64,000 nt of DNA, taken from NCBI RefSeq assembly GCF_026013365.1, contig NZ_JAPDOE010000013.1, positions 62,001 to 126,000 of the forward strand, read 5' to 3'. Under the pieces are notes generated by a model. That model was not told the origin of the DNA, made no database searches, and saw only the letters and a program-made list of their open reading frames with translations. Below are positions 43,185 to 53,557 of this stretch, piece after piece. The translations under genes were made by a program, and so were the position numbers. The stretch's first letter is position 1, and every line of letters begins with the position of its first letter. Source of the stretch: Paenibacillus sp. LS1 (GTDB taxonomy: Bacteria; Bacillota; Bacilli; Paenibacillales; Paenibacillaceae).

Positions 43185-44084
43185 TTAATGACGGTCCCGG
43201 TCAGCGTCGCGATGGCTCACGGTGACAGCTTCAGTCTCGCTGCTTCCCAACATCTTGCCCAAATATTCCGATATTGCTACCGAACGATGCTTGCCTCCGG
43301 TACAGCCGATTCCAATAATAACCTGGCTTTTGCCTTCCTTCCGGTATTGCGGAATCAGGAAATGCAGCATATCCAGCAACTTCGTCAGAAATGCCTGTGT
43401 CTCTGGCCATTTCATAACATATTCATACACATCACTATTCTGTCCCGTATTCGGACGCAAATGATCAATATAATGCGGATTCGGTAAAAAACGTACATCA
43501 AATACCAGATCGGCATCAATTGGAATGCCATACTTGAATCCGAACGACGTAATATTCACAGAAAGCATTTGGCTTTCCAGATGAGAAAAGCGGGATATGA
43601 TACGTTCTTTCAGTTGAGCTGGCTTCATTGTACTTGTATTCAGTACCTGTGTAGCGGAGTTTTTGAGCTCCTCCAACATCTTGCGCTCCAGCCGGATGCC
43701 GTCCAGCGGCATGCCTTCAGGAGCTAGCGGATGTCTGCGCCTGCTTTCTTTGTAACGCTGAACAAGTACAGAATCTGTAGCATCCAGGAATAAAATTTCG
43801 CAATGAATGGTAAAATGATCTTTAATATAGTTCAAAGACTCGGACAGAGCCGTAAAGAATTCACGCCCGCGCAGATCGATAACCAATGCAACCTTACCGA
43901 TCTTGCCGTTTGACTGTTCAATCAGTTCCGCAAATTTTGGAATCAATACCGGTGGCAGATTATCCACACAGAAGAAACCCAGATCCTCCAGGCTTTGTAC
44001 TGCAATGGTTTTACCTGCCCCGGACATGCCCGTAATGATAATGAGCGTGGCGCCTGTGCCTGGTGAGCCTTCACCTTCAAGCAT
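43185..44084 (-). CDS. rapZ: RNase adapter RapZ / YvcJ, nucleotide-binding protein
   Basis: 299 residues. Walker A GMSGAGKT near residue 20, DLRGREFF, and the C-terminal GCTGGKHRSVAISEYL identify the RapZ/YvcJ family. In enteric bacteria RapZ steers RNase E to GlmZ; in Bacillus the homologue YvcJ binds and hydrolyses GTP and affects competence, so RNA control is not certain here. The first gene of the rapZ-yvcK-whiA operon. Confidence 0.96.
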   Translation of the reverse strand: MLEGEGSPGTGATLIIITGMSGAGKTIAVQSLEDLGFFCVDNLPPVLIPKFAELIEQSNGKIGKVALVIDLRGREFFTALSESLNYIKDHFTIHCEILFLDATDSVLVQRYKESRRRHPLAPEGMPLDGIRLERKMLEELKNSATQVLNTSTMKPAQLKERIISRFSHLESQMLSVNITSFGFKYGIPIDADLVFDVRFLPNPHYIDHLRPNTGQNSDVYEYVMKWPETQAFLTKLLDMLHFLIPQYRKEGKSQVIIGIGCTGGKHRSVAISEYLGKMLGSSETEAVTVSHRDADRDRH

Positions 44085-44135
44085 AAATGTCCCCTCCTTA
44101 TCATATTGCTGTCTTCATATATTGTTACGAGGTTA

Positions 44136-45086
44136 CTAGGAACGCAAGAGAAGACCTGCTGCACCCACAATACCTGCATTATTACCAAGTGTAGCTTCCA
44201 GAATCTGAACCCCTTCTTGCAACGGTTCCGGTGTCAACTTAGCAAATACGGTACGTATTTCATCGAACAAGAAATTGCCCGCTTTGGATACGCCACCACC
44301 AATGATGAACATCTCCGGGTTAATGACAGCTGCTACAGTAGCCATGGACTTGCCCAAGTAGAAAGCAGCACGGTTTACAATACGCTGTGCCACTTCATCG
44401 CCTGCCTTCGCAGCATCGAATACTTCTTTGGCTGCAATCTTGTCAACGAGTGCCAGTGACGTATGATCACCGCGTTCTACGGCATCCTTCGCCATACGGA
44501 TAATACCCGTTGCAGACGATACCGTCTCAACACATCCCATTTTACCACAGCCGCACTTGATGGCCTCCAGATCAGGAACAACACTGATATGACCCAGCTC
44601 TCCCGCCATACCGGAGAATCCCTGATAGATGTTACCATTCAGGATCAAGCCTCCGCCAACGCCCGTACCGAGTGTATAACATACGCAATTGTCTACGCCT
44701 TTGCCCGCACCTGCCCATACTTCACCCAGTGCAGCCACATTGGCATCGTTATCTATTTTGATTGGCTTGCCCAGACGTTCTTCCAGAATCGAACGAATGG
44801 CTACATTCCGAAATCCGATGTTAGGGGCATGAACGATAATTCCCTCACGTACATTCGTGAAACCGGCCACACCAGCACCTACACCCTCAAGCTGTTCCCA
44901 ACTGTAAGGTGATTCGGCTACGATATGTCGGACATACTTCTCGATGTTGGCGATGACGGTGTCTACGCCCTTATCCACTTCAGTCGGTCCTTCATACGTA
45001 TGCATTAGCTGACCTTGTTCATCGCATATACCGACCTTGATTGCTGTTCCGCCGAGATCGACCCCAACGTAGATTTTCTCAGACAT
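44136..45086 (-). CDS. glk: ROK-family glucokinase
   Basis: 316 residues from the ATG at 45086 (AGGTGG 8 bases upstream). YVGVDLGGTAIKVGICD is the ATP phosphate loop; GTGVGGGLILNG and the zinc motif CGCGKMGCVETVSS (C-x-C-x4-C) are typical of ROK kinases; ELGHISV carries the substrate His. It phosphorylates glucose entering by non-PTS routes. It lies 50 bases before rapZ on the same strand. Confidence 0.96.
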   Translation of the reverse strand: MSEKIYVGVDLGGTAIKVGICDEQGQLMHTYEGPTEVDKGVDTVIANIEKYVRHIVAESPYSWEQLEGVGAGVAGFTNVREGIIVHAPNIGFRNVAIRSILEERLGKPIKIDNDANVAALGEVWAGAGKGVDNCVCYTLGTGVGGGLILNGNIYQGFSGMAGELGHISVVPDLEAIKCGCGKMGCVETVSSATGIIRMAKDAVERGDHTSLALVDKIAAKEVFDAAKAGDEVAQRIVNRAAFYLGKSMATVAAVINPEMFIIGGGVSKAGNFLFDEIRTVFAKLTPEPLQEGVQILEATLGNNAGIVGAAGLLLRS

Positions 45087-45098
45087 GCTGCAAGCCAC

Positions 45099-45529
45099 CT
45101 TTATCTATCTAAAATAGTTTAAGTCCTACGTACCAACTATAATTGAAGGATACGCCTGGGTCAAGACGATAAGACCTCAAGTCCTTCCTGCTCTGATAGG
45201 GTTGTGAACCACATCACACACCATTTTTGAATACGTATACATCCTCATTACCTTCATTTATAAACGCACGCTTCATTCCTTCCTCTATAACATAGGAAGC
45301 CTCCACTCATGATATTGCATCACCACTCGTTCCATTCATAAAAGATGATCTTCGCCACATCAGCGTGGTGACCCATCTCACTCAACCCACCACCTGTCAT
45401 TCTGTTGCAGAGAGCTATCGAATAACAGGATTGCCAACACAAAAGCGCCTTCCGCAGATGGAAGGCGCCTTACTTTTTCGAAGTATCAGAAGTTGTTCAG
45501 TTTGATTGAACTTGGTCGATCTTCTTACA
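45099..45529. other. Intergenic region upstream of glk
   Basis: About 430 bases with the glk promoter side and the terminator of the permease gene at 45443-45471. No further gene is seen. Confidence 0.5.
45443..45471 (-). terminator. Terminator of the AI-2E-family permease gene
   Basis: AAGGCGCCTTCC pairs with GGAAGGCGCTTTT around ATCTGC. Confidence 0.88.
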
Positions 45530-46561
45530 TTATAACTTCGTTTCCACACGTATCGGCTCTTCTGTCTTCTCCATCTTGTTAACATCCAGAATATCGAGCA
45601 GGAAGACGAAGATTGGAATACCAATGATCAGTCCCCAGATCCCCAGGAAGTGTTGCGACAGAATCAGTACGATAAAGGTGTAGAACATCGGCAATTTCGT
45701 CTTGTGTGCCATCAGCTTCGGATTCAGGAAGTAGGTCTCCAGCGCATGAATGACAATAATCATGATAATCACAATAATGCTTAATTTTAGTCCACCCATC
45801 TGATACCCAATCAGACAAAGCGGTACAAGTGAGATGATAACCCCCGCAACGGGAACCAGACTGAGCATGAACACCAGAATGGTCAGAGCGAACAGATACG
45901 GGAAACCCAGAATCCATAAGCCCAGCATCGTCAGTACCGTATTGAATACGGCAATCAGCAATTGAGCCTCAATAACTTTGCCGAAAGAAGAAACGAACTT
46001 GTCGCCCAGGTAAGCTACTTCAGTATAAAACCAGCCGATTTTGCTTGTTTTAAACTTGGAAGTGAATTTGGATATCTCCTGCTTCTGCAACAAGAAGAAC
46101 AGACTCAGAATGATAACGAGCAGAATAAACTCCAACCATTTGCTCAAAGCGAAAATATATTTTAATGCATCATTGGTGTAATTTTTGATATCGAAGGATT
46201 GGAGGTAACCCGCAATCTTGGAAGCAAAATTATCACCGTCCGCACTATCCAGAAACTTCATAATCTCGTTCGTCAACTGAACGACCTGATCCACGATCCG
46301 CGGTGAATATCTGGAGATACCCAGCACAATCACTGCGATAACGATCATATAGAGCAGAATGACCACGACTTTATAATTGATCTTAAATAACCGATTCAAA
46401 CCACCTGTAATAAAGTGCTGCAGCCTGTTCATGACATACGTCACGAGGAACAGCAACAGAATCATGTGCAGCATACTCCCCATACTGAACAAAATTAAAC
46501 AGAACAAGAGCAGAATCAAAAACCGTCTCACTGTTGCATTTTGTAACCAATCTTTTATCAT
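45530..46561 (-). CDS. AI-2E family transporter (PF01594-type permease)
   Basis: 343 residues from the ATG at 46561 (GGGGGA just upstream); starts a little further up, at TTG or at 46600, cannot be excluded. About seven or eight membrane segments with the family pattern: an N-terminal pair, a long soluble stretch (about 85-150), then LGIPIF-type and VPVAGVIISLVPLCLIGY segments near the C-terminus. Family members are exporters or ion antiporters; true autoinducer-2 export is proven for few. Monocistronic, between trxB and glk. Confidence 0.87.
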   Translation of the reverse strand: MIKDWLQNATVRRFLILLLFCLILFSMGSMLHMILLLFLVTYVMNRLQHFITGGLNRLFKINYKVVVILLYMIVIAVIVLGISRYSPRIVDQVVQLTNEIMKFLDSADGDNFASKIAGYLQSFDIKNYTNDALKYIFALSKWLEFILLVIILSLFFLLQKQEISKFTSKFKTSKIGWFYTEVAYLGDKFVSSFGKVIEAQLLIAVFNTVLTMLGLWILGFPYLFALTILVFMLSLVPVAGVIISLVPLCLIGYQMGGLKLSIIVIIMIIVIHALETYFLNPKLMAHKTKLPMFYTFIVLILSQHFLGIWGLIIGIPIFVFLLDILDVNKMEKTEEPIRVETKL

Positions 46562-46629
46562 TTCCCCCAAAATCTTCACCTCACAGCTAATATGCCCCAT
46601 ATGTATACGAACTCATGCCCACTGTAGTT

Positions 46630-46659
46630 TCAAAAAAAGAGAAGCCTTCCGGCTTCTCT
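46630..46659 (-). terminator. Terminator of trxB
   Basis: AGAGAAGCC pairs with GGCTTCTCT around GGAA/TTCC, followed by TTTTTTTG on the minus strand. Confidence 0.88.
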
Positions 46660-46723
46660 CATTTCATGAGACTTCCCGTTGTCTCTTATTCCTAGCATAT
46701 GCCTAACCTCACGCATGTAATGC

Positions 46724-47683
46724 TTACTTATCCAGCGTTTCGCTCCAGTCATGCACAATGCTTCCTTCAAGGAACTTCTCGCAATCCATCGCGGCCATAC
46801 AACCTGATCCGGCTGCCGTAATGGCTTGTCGATACTTCGTATCCTGAACATCACCACAGGCGAATACACCCGGAATATTGGTCTCCGTCGTTCCCGGTTT
46901 AACCACAACATAGCCATGTTCGTCCAGTGCGATCGCATTACCCAGGAACCCGGTATTCGGCGTGTGACCAATGGCAACAAATACGCCATCCGCCTCAAGC
47001 AACTCTTCCTGCCCCGTCTCGTTGTTGCGCACCTTCAGCCCTTTGACTCCCAGCGCTTCAGGTACGACCTCAAGAGGAGTACGGTTCAGTGCCCACTTCA
47101 CCTTCTCATTGCTGCGAGCCCGATCTTGCATAATTTTCGATGCACGCAACTCATCCCGGCGGTGAACCAATGTGACATCCGTTGCAAAACGAGTCAAGAA
47201 ACTCGCTTCCTCCATCGCGGAGTCACCACCACCCACGACCACGATTTTTTTACCACGGAAGAAGAAGCCGTCACATGTCGCACATGTACTTACACCACGT
47301 CCCACATTTTCCTGCTCTCCCGGAATGCCAAGATAACGAGCGGAAGCACCTGTGGAGATAATGATCGATTCAGCTTCCAGTTCACCCATTCCTCCAACTT
47401 TGACCTTGAAGGGAGGTTTGCTGAAATCAACCTCTTCCACCCAACCGTTTTTGAATTCCGCTCCAAATCGTTCTGCTTGCTTACGCATGTTATCCATCAG
47501 TTCCGGACCCATAATACCTTGCGGGAAACCGGGGAAATTCTCAACTTCCGTTGTCGTCGTCAATTGACCACCCGGCTGAAGACCTTCGATAACCAGTGGG
47601 TTCAGATTAGCACGAGCTAGATATATCGCTGCTGTCAGACCCGCAGGTCCCGTTCCGATCACAATCGTTCTGTATTTAGACAT
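46724..47683 (-). CDS. trxB: Thioredoxin reductase
   Basis: 319 residues, normal length. FAD site GTGPAGLTAAIYLAR, redox-active CATCDG, NADPH site GGGDSAMEEASFL with HRR, and C-terminal FACGDVQDTKYRQ. It reduces thioredoxin with NADPH. AAGGAGG precedes the ATG. The order TPR gene-trxB-...-rapZ is as in B. subtilis (yvcD-trxB-yvcI-yvcJ), with a permease and glk replacing yvcI. Confidence 0.98.
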   Translation of the reverse strand: MSKYRTIVIGTGPAGLTAAIYLARANLNPLVIEGLQPGGQLTTTTEVENFPGFPQGIMGPELMDNMRKQAERFGAEFKNGWVEEVDFSKPPFKVKVGGMGELEAESIIISTGASARYLGIPGEQENVGRGVSTCATCDGFFFRGKKIVVVGGGDSAMEEASFLTRFATDVTLVHRRDELRASKIMQDRARSNEKVKWALNRTPLEVVPEALGVKGLKVRNNETGQEELLEADGVFVAIGHTPNTGFLGNAIALDEHGYVVVKPGTTETNIPGVFACGDVQDTKYRQAITAAGSGCMAAMDCEKFLEGSIVHDWSETLDK

Positions 47684-47857
47684 ATAGATACAGCCTCCTT
47701 AATAAGGTGAGAGTGTGTTGTACTAGCGATGAACTTGCCAAGATGATATCCTACAGGCGTTTACGAGGCCCATTCGTTAAGTTTACCCGTTTTCCCGGTT
47801 GTTGTATCCTTCACCTTATGATGTCTTTCTGAAAACGAGTTGAAGCGAACTTTCTTT

Positions 47858-49591
47858 CTACACAAGTGGTGGGTTGCTGTTACAAACCCGATGGATCTGT
47901 TTAGCATACTTGCTAACCGTTGATGCCGATATCCCATACCGCTCAGCGATGCTTTGATAGGTAACAGGTCGACTGTGGTTCTTGGCAGCCAAATATTCAA
48001 GTCCCGCAGCCCAGCCCTCAATCTGCTTCGTACCCGGAACCTCGGGATGTACCCGGGCTACATAGTCCGTCCAGAGCCGTTCCATCTCTTGCTGCAACTC
48101 AGCCTTCGCCTCAGACATCTGAAGCGCACGATCAACAACAGCCTGCCAATGGGAAGTTGAGTGAGTTTCCGATTGCTCCGATGTGGGTTGAGCCTTCCCA
48201 ATAGTCTTCAAGGCTACAGGAGAAAACGGTCGAACCACCTGAGTATTCTGCTCCTCGTGTTCAGCCGATTTCAATCCATCCAGCACAGCTTGTGCTGCCT
48301 CAAGCAGATCCTGCTCTTCTCCCGGTTCTTCAATAAAGGATTGCAGCGCCTGCTGCACCTCATAATCCCCGATCATCCCAAGTGCATGAATAACCTGCAG
48401 CTTGGTTGCCCGATCACCATGTCGCAAAGCCCAGAAGAACGATGAACGAATCAGTGGATCATTCTTCATTTCTTCAGGTATGCCGTTACCATAGTTCTCC
48501 CACTGTCTGAACTGCTCGTCAAATGGCAGATGATAGTGATAACTCAGCTTCTCCGGCTCTTGCTCGCCTTGCCTTACAGCCTCAAGACCTGACAGATAGT
48601 ACCGAGATACTTCCGAACCCGGATCAAGCTTGGACACATAATGCCATAGACGCTCAGCAGCGTCATAACGCTCTGTATTATAAGCCGCCACTGCTGCATA
48701 GTGAGCAAGTGCCGGATCAGCAGCTGTCTCTTCGTCCTTAAGCAAACGACGGAAGTGAACATAAGCCGTATCGTGTTGGCCCAGAATTCCCATCGTTGTA
48801 GCCAGTTTGTAGACTTGTTCGTGCTGGAATGGCACGATGACACGCAATTTTTTGATCAGAAGCAGCACTTGATCAGCCCGGTTCTCATTTTGATGGAAAA
48901 TGGCCAGATTACAGAGTGCATGCAGATTACCTGGCTCCTGTTCAAGCACTTCTGCAATGGTCTCTTTCGCTTTAGGAAATAGCCCCATATAATAGTAGGC
49001 GAGTGCCAGATTGTTACGGGCAGCCAAGTAGTCAGGGTAATCCGATGACATGCCTTCGAGTAGCTCAGCAGCCTGTGCGAATTTCCCTTCTTCCAACAGT
49101 TCCCGTGCCTGATCGTGCTCCACTACACCTTTACGCGATTTGATTCGATTCAGTTTGGCCGGACGATCCAGCTCATAATACAGAAGCTCCATCATCTCTT
49201 CAGCTTCCGTCATGAACTGACCCTGGGTGTCCTCCTCCAGATAGGTAACAAGTGCTTGCTCGGCTTCCTCAAACCGATCCATATTTGCATAATTGTTCGC
49301 CATGTAAAAATAACATTCCGTCATCGACGGATCTACCACTTCCAGCACGTTAGCCAGAATGGCATTGGACGCTTCGTAATCGCCCTTCTCCGATAATATA
49401 CCCGCCATATTACAATGATTCACCGGATTTTCCGGTTCGTATTCAACAGCTTTGCGAAAATATTTTAATGCCTTGTCGACATGATTACGGTCCAGCGAGC
49501 GGACAGCTCTTTCAAAAAAGAAAGACGCATCCAAGTGAATCGGTATAATATTGGCAAGGTGTCCCTCAGCCCGCACTAGCTTGCCCTTCAT
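47858..49591 (-). CDS. TPR-repeat protein with C-terminal HTH (YvcD-like)
   Basis: 577 residues from the ATG at 49591 (GGAGG 10 bases upstream). At least eight tetratricopeptide-like repeats fill residues 15-330 (FFERAVRSLDRNHVDKALKYFRKAVEYEPENPVNHCNM and following). An HTH-like segment closes the protein (VTYQSIAERYGISASTVSKYAKQI). It corresponds in position to yvcD of B. subtilis. It probably scaffolds protein contacts; the HTH hints at DNA binding, but there is no direct evidence. Confidence 0.88.
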   Translation of the reverse strand: MKGKLVRAEGHLANIIPIHLDASFFFERAVRSLDRNHVDKALKYFRKAVEYEPENPVNHCNMAGILSEKGDYEASNAILANVLEVVDPSMTECYFYMANNYANMDRFEEAEQALVTYLEEDTQGQFMTEAEEMMELLYYELDRPAKLNRIKSRKGVVEHDQARELLEEGKFAQAAELLEGMSSDYPDYLAARNNLALAYYYMGLFPKAKETIAEVLEQEPGNLHALCNLAIFHQNENRADQVLLLIKKLRVIVPFQHEQVYKLATTMGILGQHDTAYVHFRRLLKDEETAADPALAHYAAVAAYNTERYDAAERLWHYVSKLDPGSEVSRYYLSGLEAVRQGEQEPEKLSYHYHLPFDEQFRQWENYGNGIPEEMKNDPLIRSSFFWALRHGDRATKLQVIHALGMIGDYEVQQALQSFIEEPGEEQDLLEAAQAVLDGLKSAEHEEQNTQVVRPFSPVALKTIGKAQPTSEQSETHSTSHWQAVVDRALQMSEAKAELQQEMERLWTDYVARVHPEVPGTKQIEGWAAGLEYLAAKNHSRPVTYQSIAERYGISASTVSKYAKQIHRVCNSNPPLV

Positions 49592-49915
49592 CTTCCAAGG
49601 CACCTCCTCTTTGCATTTCATTCATACTCTTCAGTATACCACATCTTAAGGCCCACTTCTCAATATGTAGTTTCATGTCGTTTATGAAAAAAATGCAAAT
49701 AAAGATGACTTTCCATCCTTATCGGTTAGGGCCATTCAACTGGCTTCTTTCCTTTATGGTAAGATAAATGTAGCTCATGATCTAATTCTGCTTGTGAATG
49801 GTTTTCATAAATGCTTTATATACGAATTAGCCACGTTCGACTTTTTAATTATTTGCTAAGGTGTCACTTCATATTACAAGGAAGCAATCATTCTTATTTT
49901 TAAGGAGATGGTATA
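49592..49915. other. Divergent promoter region
   Basis: About 320 bases between the TPR gene (minus) and the lipoprotein gene (plus). AAGGAG before the TTG start at 49916 is the only clear signal. Confidence 0.4.
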
Positions 49916-50368
49916 TTGGTTATCTCGAAAATAAAACCACTTGTATTCATTTTAATATGCTTGTTTGCCTTGGTCGGATGTTCAGAAGATATAAAAAAGG
50001 AAGAAAATATTCTCACACTAGATGATGTAGTAACAGCGCTTGAATCTCAAAAACTGAATTTAGTATCCTTTGGCATAACTGGGTACCCAATGAAATTAAA
50101 AGATGTTATACCTGAGGTTTACTCCATTGGGGTGCAAGCTGCAGAAGAACCGGATAACCCTGAATTCATACATTTTTATATTTTCAACTCTGAAAAGGAT
50201 CGCATGAAAGGGACTAAAGAATTCAATAGGCACATTGAAGGTGCCCATTTTACAACGTTCCCTTTTCTATATGAGAAAGAAAATGTTCTCATCGTTTATT
50301 GGAGTAATACCAGAGAGAATCCTCTGTTAACTACACCAATTGAAACTGCGTTAGAGCAACTGAAATAA
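49916..50368 (+). CDS. Small lipoprotein of unknown function
   Basis: 150 residues starting at TTG (AAGGAG 8 bases upstream). A lipobox LVGC at residues 19-22 follows a short hydrophobic signal, so it is lipid-anchored outside the membrane. The mature part is acidic then beta-rich (FIHFYIFNSEKDRMKGTKEFNRH), with no known motif. AT-rich relative to neighbours, possibly acquired. It lies alone between the TPR gene and the sugar cluster. Confidence 0.82.
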   Translation: MVISKIKPLVFILICLFALVGCSEDIKKEENILTLDDVVTALESQKLNLVSFGITGYPMKLKDVIPEVYSIGVQAAEEPDNPEFIHFYIFNSEKDRMKGTKEFNRHIEGAHFTTFPFLYEKENVLIVYWSNTRENPLLTTPIETALEQLK

Positions 50369-50473
50369 TAGTTCACAATTATGAGACGTATCCTAAAATT
50401 CCGAAATCCCTGCTAATACTTTGAATGAGCACATCTTTGGGAATATAGTGAACGTTCGCCGTATTCATTCGTA

Positions 50474-50507
50474 AAAAAAGAAGACCGAGCCAAAGGCCCG
50501 GTCTTTA
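50474..50507. terminator. Bidirectional terminator between the lipoprotein and sugar cluster
   Basis: AAGACCGAGCC pairs with GGCCCGGTCTT (one mismatch) around AAA, with A and T tracts on either side. Confidence 0.85.
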
Positions 50508-50550
50508 CTTGCAACATGATTTAAACGTGCGAAAAAGAGATTCAATAGAT

Positions 50551-52302
50551 TTAAAGCTTCAACGCCATCGAAGGCGAAAGTGAAATATGAATGGTTTTAT
50601 CAAATGGCGTCATGAAATTGACCAGCACAACCTTGCACTTGTCTGGCAGTTTCGCCTCCCGCACCGATGCTGCCAGATGCCCCAGCTCGCCCCCGGTGAT
50701 CTCCATCCAGTCATCTCCGCAGGTATAGCGTAACGTACCGCTTTTCCACAAATAGTGGCCCTCACTCGTTTCAATCGCGTCCTCGCAGGTCAGCTCCCCT
50801 TCGCTTCCGAATACAAAGGATAGTTGCATCATAATGTCTTCCGGCTCCTGCCCTGAGAGATGCATGGTCCATCCGTTTTCCGTCGGTTGCACTTCTGCCC
50901 CTACACGGAATGTCTGCTCATGAGTGAGCTGACGGCTCTGATGAGGCAACAAGTACCATGGACTGATGGCCGATGCGGCCGATTCTGGCAGCAGATTCGC
51001 AGGGACTGGGCCGTAATAGCCTTTTTTCTGCTCGCCAGTCAGTTGATATCCCTCGGACAACCTCGTCATTTGCTGCATAGGTACATATCCTGGATTAAAG
51101 TATGAAGCCAGTTGCACAGCCAACAGACGCACTTTTCCATGACGAAGAGCGAAGAAAGAAGGAACTTCTGTCATCACCGTCACGCTAGTAGCCCCATCCC
51201 GAATTCGGGCTACGGGAGCACCAAAGTCCGTATGCATCCGACTATGCGAGATACGTCCATGATGCCCTACTGCGTCCATCTGCTCCAGATATTCGTCGCG
51301 TACAAAATGCTCATTCAGCATAACCTCATACTGTTCCGGTAATACATCACGTGCCTCAATCGCCTGCTGAAGCTCAGGCTCAAGCATCAACCGAATGAGC
51401 GTATTCACTGAGCATACTCCCGGATCTGTTAATGTATCTCCTGCCCAGGCTGCCATGCCGGCAAAAAGTGGATCACCATCCAGCCGGGCCAAAATGGCAT
51501 AAGGTAGATAATAAGGCGACAGATCATGAACACTGCCCAGATCCTGTCGACCTGAATAATCCGTAACAATCTCACCCGTTGGATGTACAAGGTACACCAT
51601 CATACGGAGATTGAGCCTCACCGGTTCCAGCAGTTCAGGACGATTGAGCAGGCGCGCAGCATGAATTAACATGATGTCGCTAACTGCGCTGTATATCCCA
51701 TTGCTCCGTTCTGTCCACTCTCCATCGGGGGTAATATCCATCCCTTCATCCATCCACTGCTCTGCGCGCTGCACAGCTTCCTCCAGATCAAATAGCTCAT
51801 GCAAGAAACCGAGCGCCGCGCATAGCACCCAGCGATGATTTGGCGTATGACAGCCTCCCGTAAGCATGGTTGGGATTGTACGTTCCAGAAACCGCCCCAT
51901 ATTGTTCAATACAGGTTGCAGTGGCTCCCAATCCTGCTGTTGAAGAAGCTGATACAACTGCGAATACCCTACAACGACAAATGCGGTATCGGGAGGGGAA
52001 TGGTAATTAGTCCAGCCAGGCGATATTGAACCATCTTCATGCTGGAAGCGAAGTACGTATTCCGTAGCTAACAGCAGTCGATTTAACAACGCCTCATCCC
52101 GGTAATAGATGGAATCCGGGTTGGAGATTGCAGCTCCCCAGTAACACATATCCGTAGGCGTTCCAGTCGTGTGGTTAACCCAGGCAACACCTGTGAAGGG
52201 ATCAATTGTCCCTCCATAGTAACGGCTTTCCGGGTCAAGCATCTGCCGCGATATGCCTCTTTCTACCGCTCTGTCATTACTGTCCACCAGTTGTTTGTAC
52301 AT
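50551..52302 (-). CDS. Possible alpha/alpha-toroid glycosidase or lyase (583 aa)
   Basis: 583 residues from the ATG at 52302 (GGAGGGG 7 bases upstream). No secretion signal. The N-terminal 400 residues have repeated helical pairs (AVERGISRQMLDPESRYYGG, GYSQLYQLLQQQDWEPLQPVLNNMGRFLERTIPTM, HTPNHRWVLCAALGFLHELFDLEEAVQRAEQWM), suggestive of an alpha/alpha toroid as in intracellular glycosidases and polysaccharide lyases. The C-terminal part is beta-rich. I cannot name the family. Its place after a sugar ABC transporter and a sugar isomerase suggests that it breaks down the imported oligosaccharide. Confidence 0.65.
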   Translation of the reverse strand: MYKQLVDSNDRAVERGISRQMLDPESRYYGGTIDPFTGVAWVNHTTGTPTDMCYWGAAISNPDSIYYRDEALLNRLLLATEYVLRFQHEDGSISPGWTNYHSPPDTAFVVVGYSQLYQLLQQQDWEPLQPVLNNMGRFLERTIPTMLTGGCHTPNHRWVLCAALGFLHELFDLEEAVQRAEQWMDEGMDITPDGEWTERSNGIYSAVSDIMLIHAARLLNRPELLEPVRLNLRMMVYLVHPTGEIVTDYSGRQDLGSVHDLSPYYLPYAILARLDGDPLFAGMAAWAGDTLTDPGVCSVNTLIRLMLEPELQQAIEARDVLPEQYEVMLNEHFVRDEYLEQMDAVGHHGRISHSRMHTDFGAPVARIRDGATSVTVMTEVPSFFALRHGKVRLLAVQLASYFNPGYVPMQQMTRLSEGYQLTGEQKKGYYGPVPANLLPESAASAISPWYLLPHQSRQLTHEQTFRVGAEVQPTENGWTMHLSGQEPEDIMMQLSFVFGSEGELTCEDAIETSEGHYLWKSGTLRYTCGDDWMEITGGELGHLAASVREAKLPDKCKVVLVNFMTPFDKTIHISLSPSMALKL

Positions 52303-52556
52303 ATGCAGTCCCCTCCATACCAATGCATTCTCCCGATGTGCGGAGTATGTTGCTTCAGCCCCTTCAATTCAGACCGGAAGCTTACTCATACCGCCCGTAG
52401 GTGAGTTCATTTTTCTCGTCAGTATATACCATCTACCGACAAAAGTCGCTAGAAAATCCGTTCTTAATTCACTACATATTTATGGGGCTTCATCACCGAG
52501 GAAACAGTCGTTAACACACGTTGTTAACAAGCACACTGTTCCCCATATCACCGTTC

Positions 52557-53507
52557 CTACTTTGCCACTCCAAGCTTCTTCAAAAGCAAGTCATGACTCT
52601 CGTGGATCTCTTCTGGCTTACAGGCAGACTTCAACTCGTATACCTTTACCTGTGCCCGGCGAATCATCGGCAGATAGGCATCATAGAAGTTCATGTCCTT
52701 ACTGTGTACATAAGGGCACCAGTGATCAGAAAGACCAAGTGTCTCATGGATATGAACACCTACGATATCATCCATCAGCCCCTGCATTTCTCCCACACTA
52801 TCATAGAGGCCCAGTCGGTCCATCATGATGGCGTGACCCGTATCGTACCAGATACCAACCGGTGCTCCTTTGAGAGCCGTGATGATGGTCTTGGCCTCGG
52901 CAAGGGTAGGAATCTGTTGCGGTCTGGATCTCGTCTCGATTCCAAAATGAACATCCAGACCTTTAGCTGCCGCTCGATTACATACCTCATCCAGACTGGC
53001 GATAATTTTCTCGACATAGCCAGAACTTAGAGCCTCTCGCCTCTCCATCAGTTCCGCCCATTTGCTGCGATACTTTGGTGAATCCGGACCTTCCTCGTTG
53101 TAGAGCTTTCCAAGATCTTTGCTGATATCCTGAGGAAAAGGTACTTCTCCGGGATGTACAACAACAGCTTCTCCACCATAACGCTGGGCATATTCAGCCG
53201 ACTCTACCAGCAACTCGATCGCCCGCTTACGTTTCACTTCATCTTCGAAGCCGAGCAAGATGGAATCCGTACCATAATCGGGGTCAGGGTCATGTGGAAA
53301 CGTGTTATGAACACTGGAGACGCCGATGTCTCCGCGTTCAATCATGGGCTCAATCGTCTTGAGCATTTCCTTCGTCACATTATAATTAAGCTCCACTCGG
53401 CGAAAGCCGAGATCCGCAATCTCCCGTATCATGTCTTCCCCAACATCATGTTTTCGGATATTCCAGCACGTCGAAAATGAATATATACCTTTATCTTTTT
53501 GCTGCAT
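52557..53507 (-). CDS. Sugar phosphate isomerase/epimerase family protein
   Basis: 316 residues with the AP-endonuclease-2/xylose-isomerase-like TIM-barrel pattern: FSTCWNIRKHDVGEDMIREIADLGFRRVELN at the start, VSSVHNTFP, VVHPGEVPFP, FGIETRSRPQ, GIWYDTGHA and VGVHIHETLG, which supply the metal-binding Glu, Asp and His ligands. Family members isomerise or epimerise sugars. GAAGGAGAAGG is upstream of the ATG. It sits between the permeases and the possible glycosidase, so it probably acts on the released sugar. Confidence 0.88.
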   Translation of the reverse strand: MQQKDKGIYSFSTCWNIRKHDVGEDMIREIADLGFRRVELNYNVTKEMLKTIEPMIERGDIGVSSVHNTFPHDPDPDYGTDSILLGFEDEVKRKRAIELLVESAEYAQRYGGEAVVVHPGEVPFPQDISKDLGKLYNEEGPDSPKYRSKWAELMERREALSSGYVEKIIASLDEVCNRAAAKGLDVHFGIETRSRPQQIPTLAEAKTIITALKGAPVGIWYDTGHAIMMDRLGLYDSVGEMQGLMDDIVGVHIHETLGLSDHWCPYVHSKDMNFYDAYLPMIRRAQVKVYELKSACKPEEIHESHDLLLKKLGVAK

Positions 53508-53557
53508 TTGATTTCCTTCTCCTTCCCAACAGCTAGAGCTTGCCCAACAGTTTTATA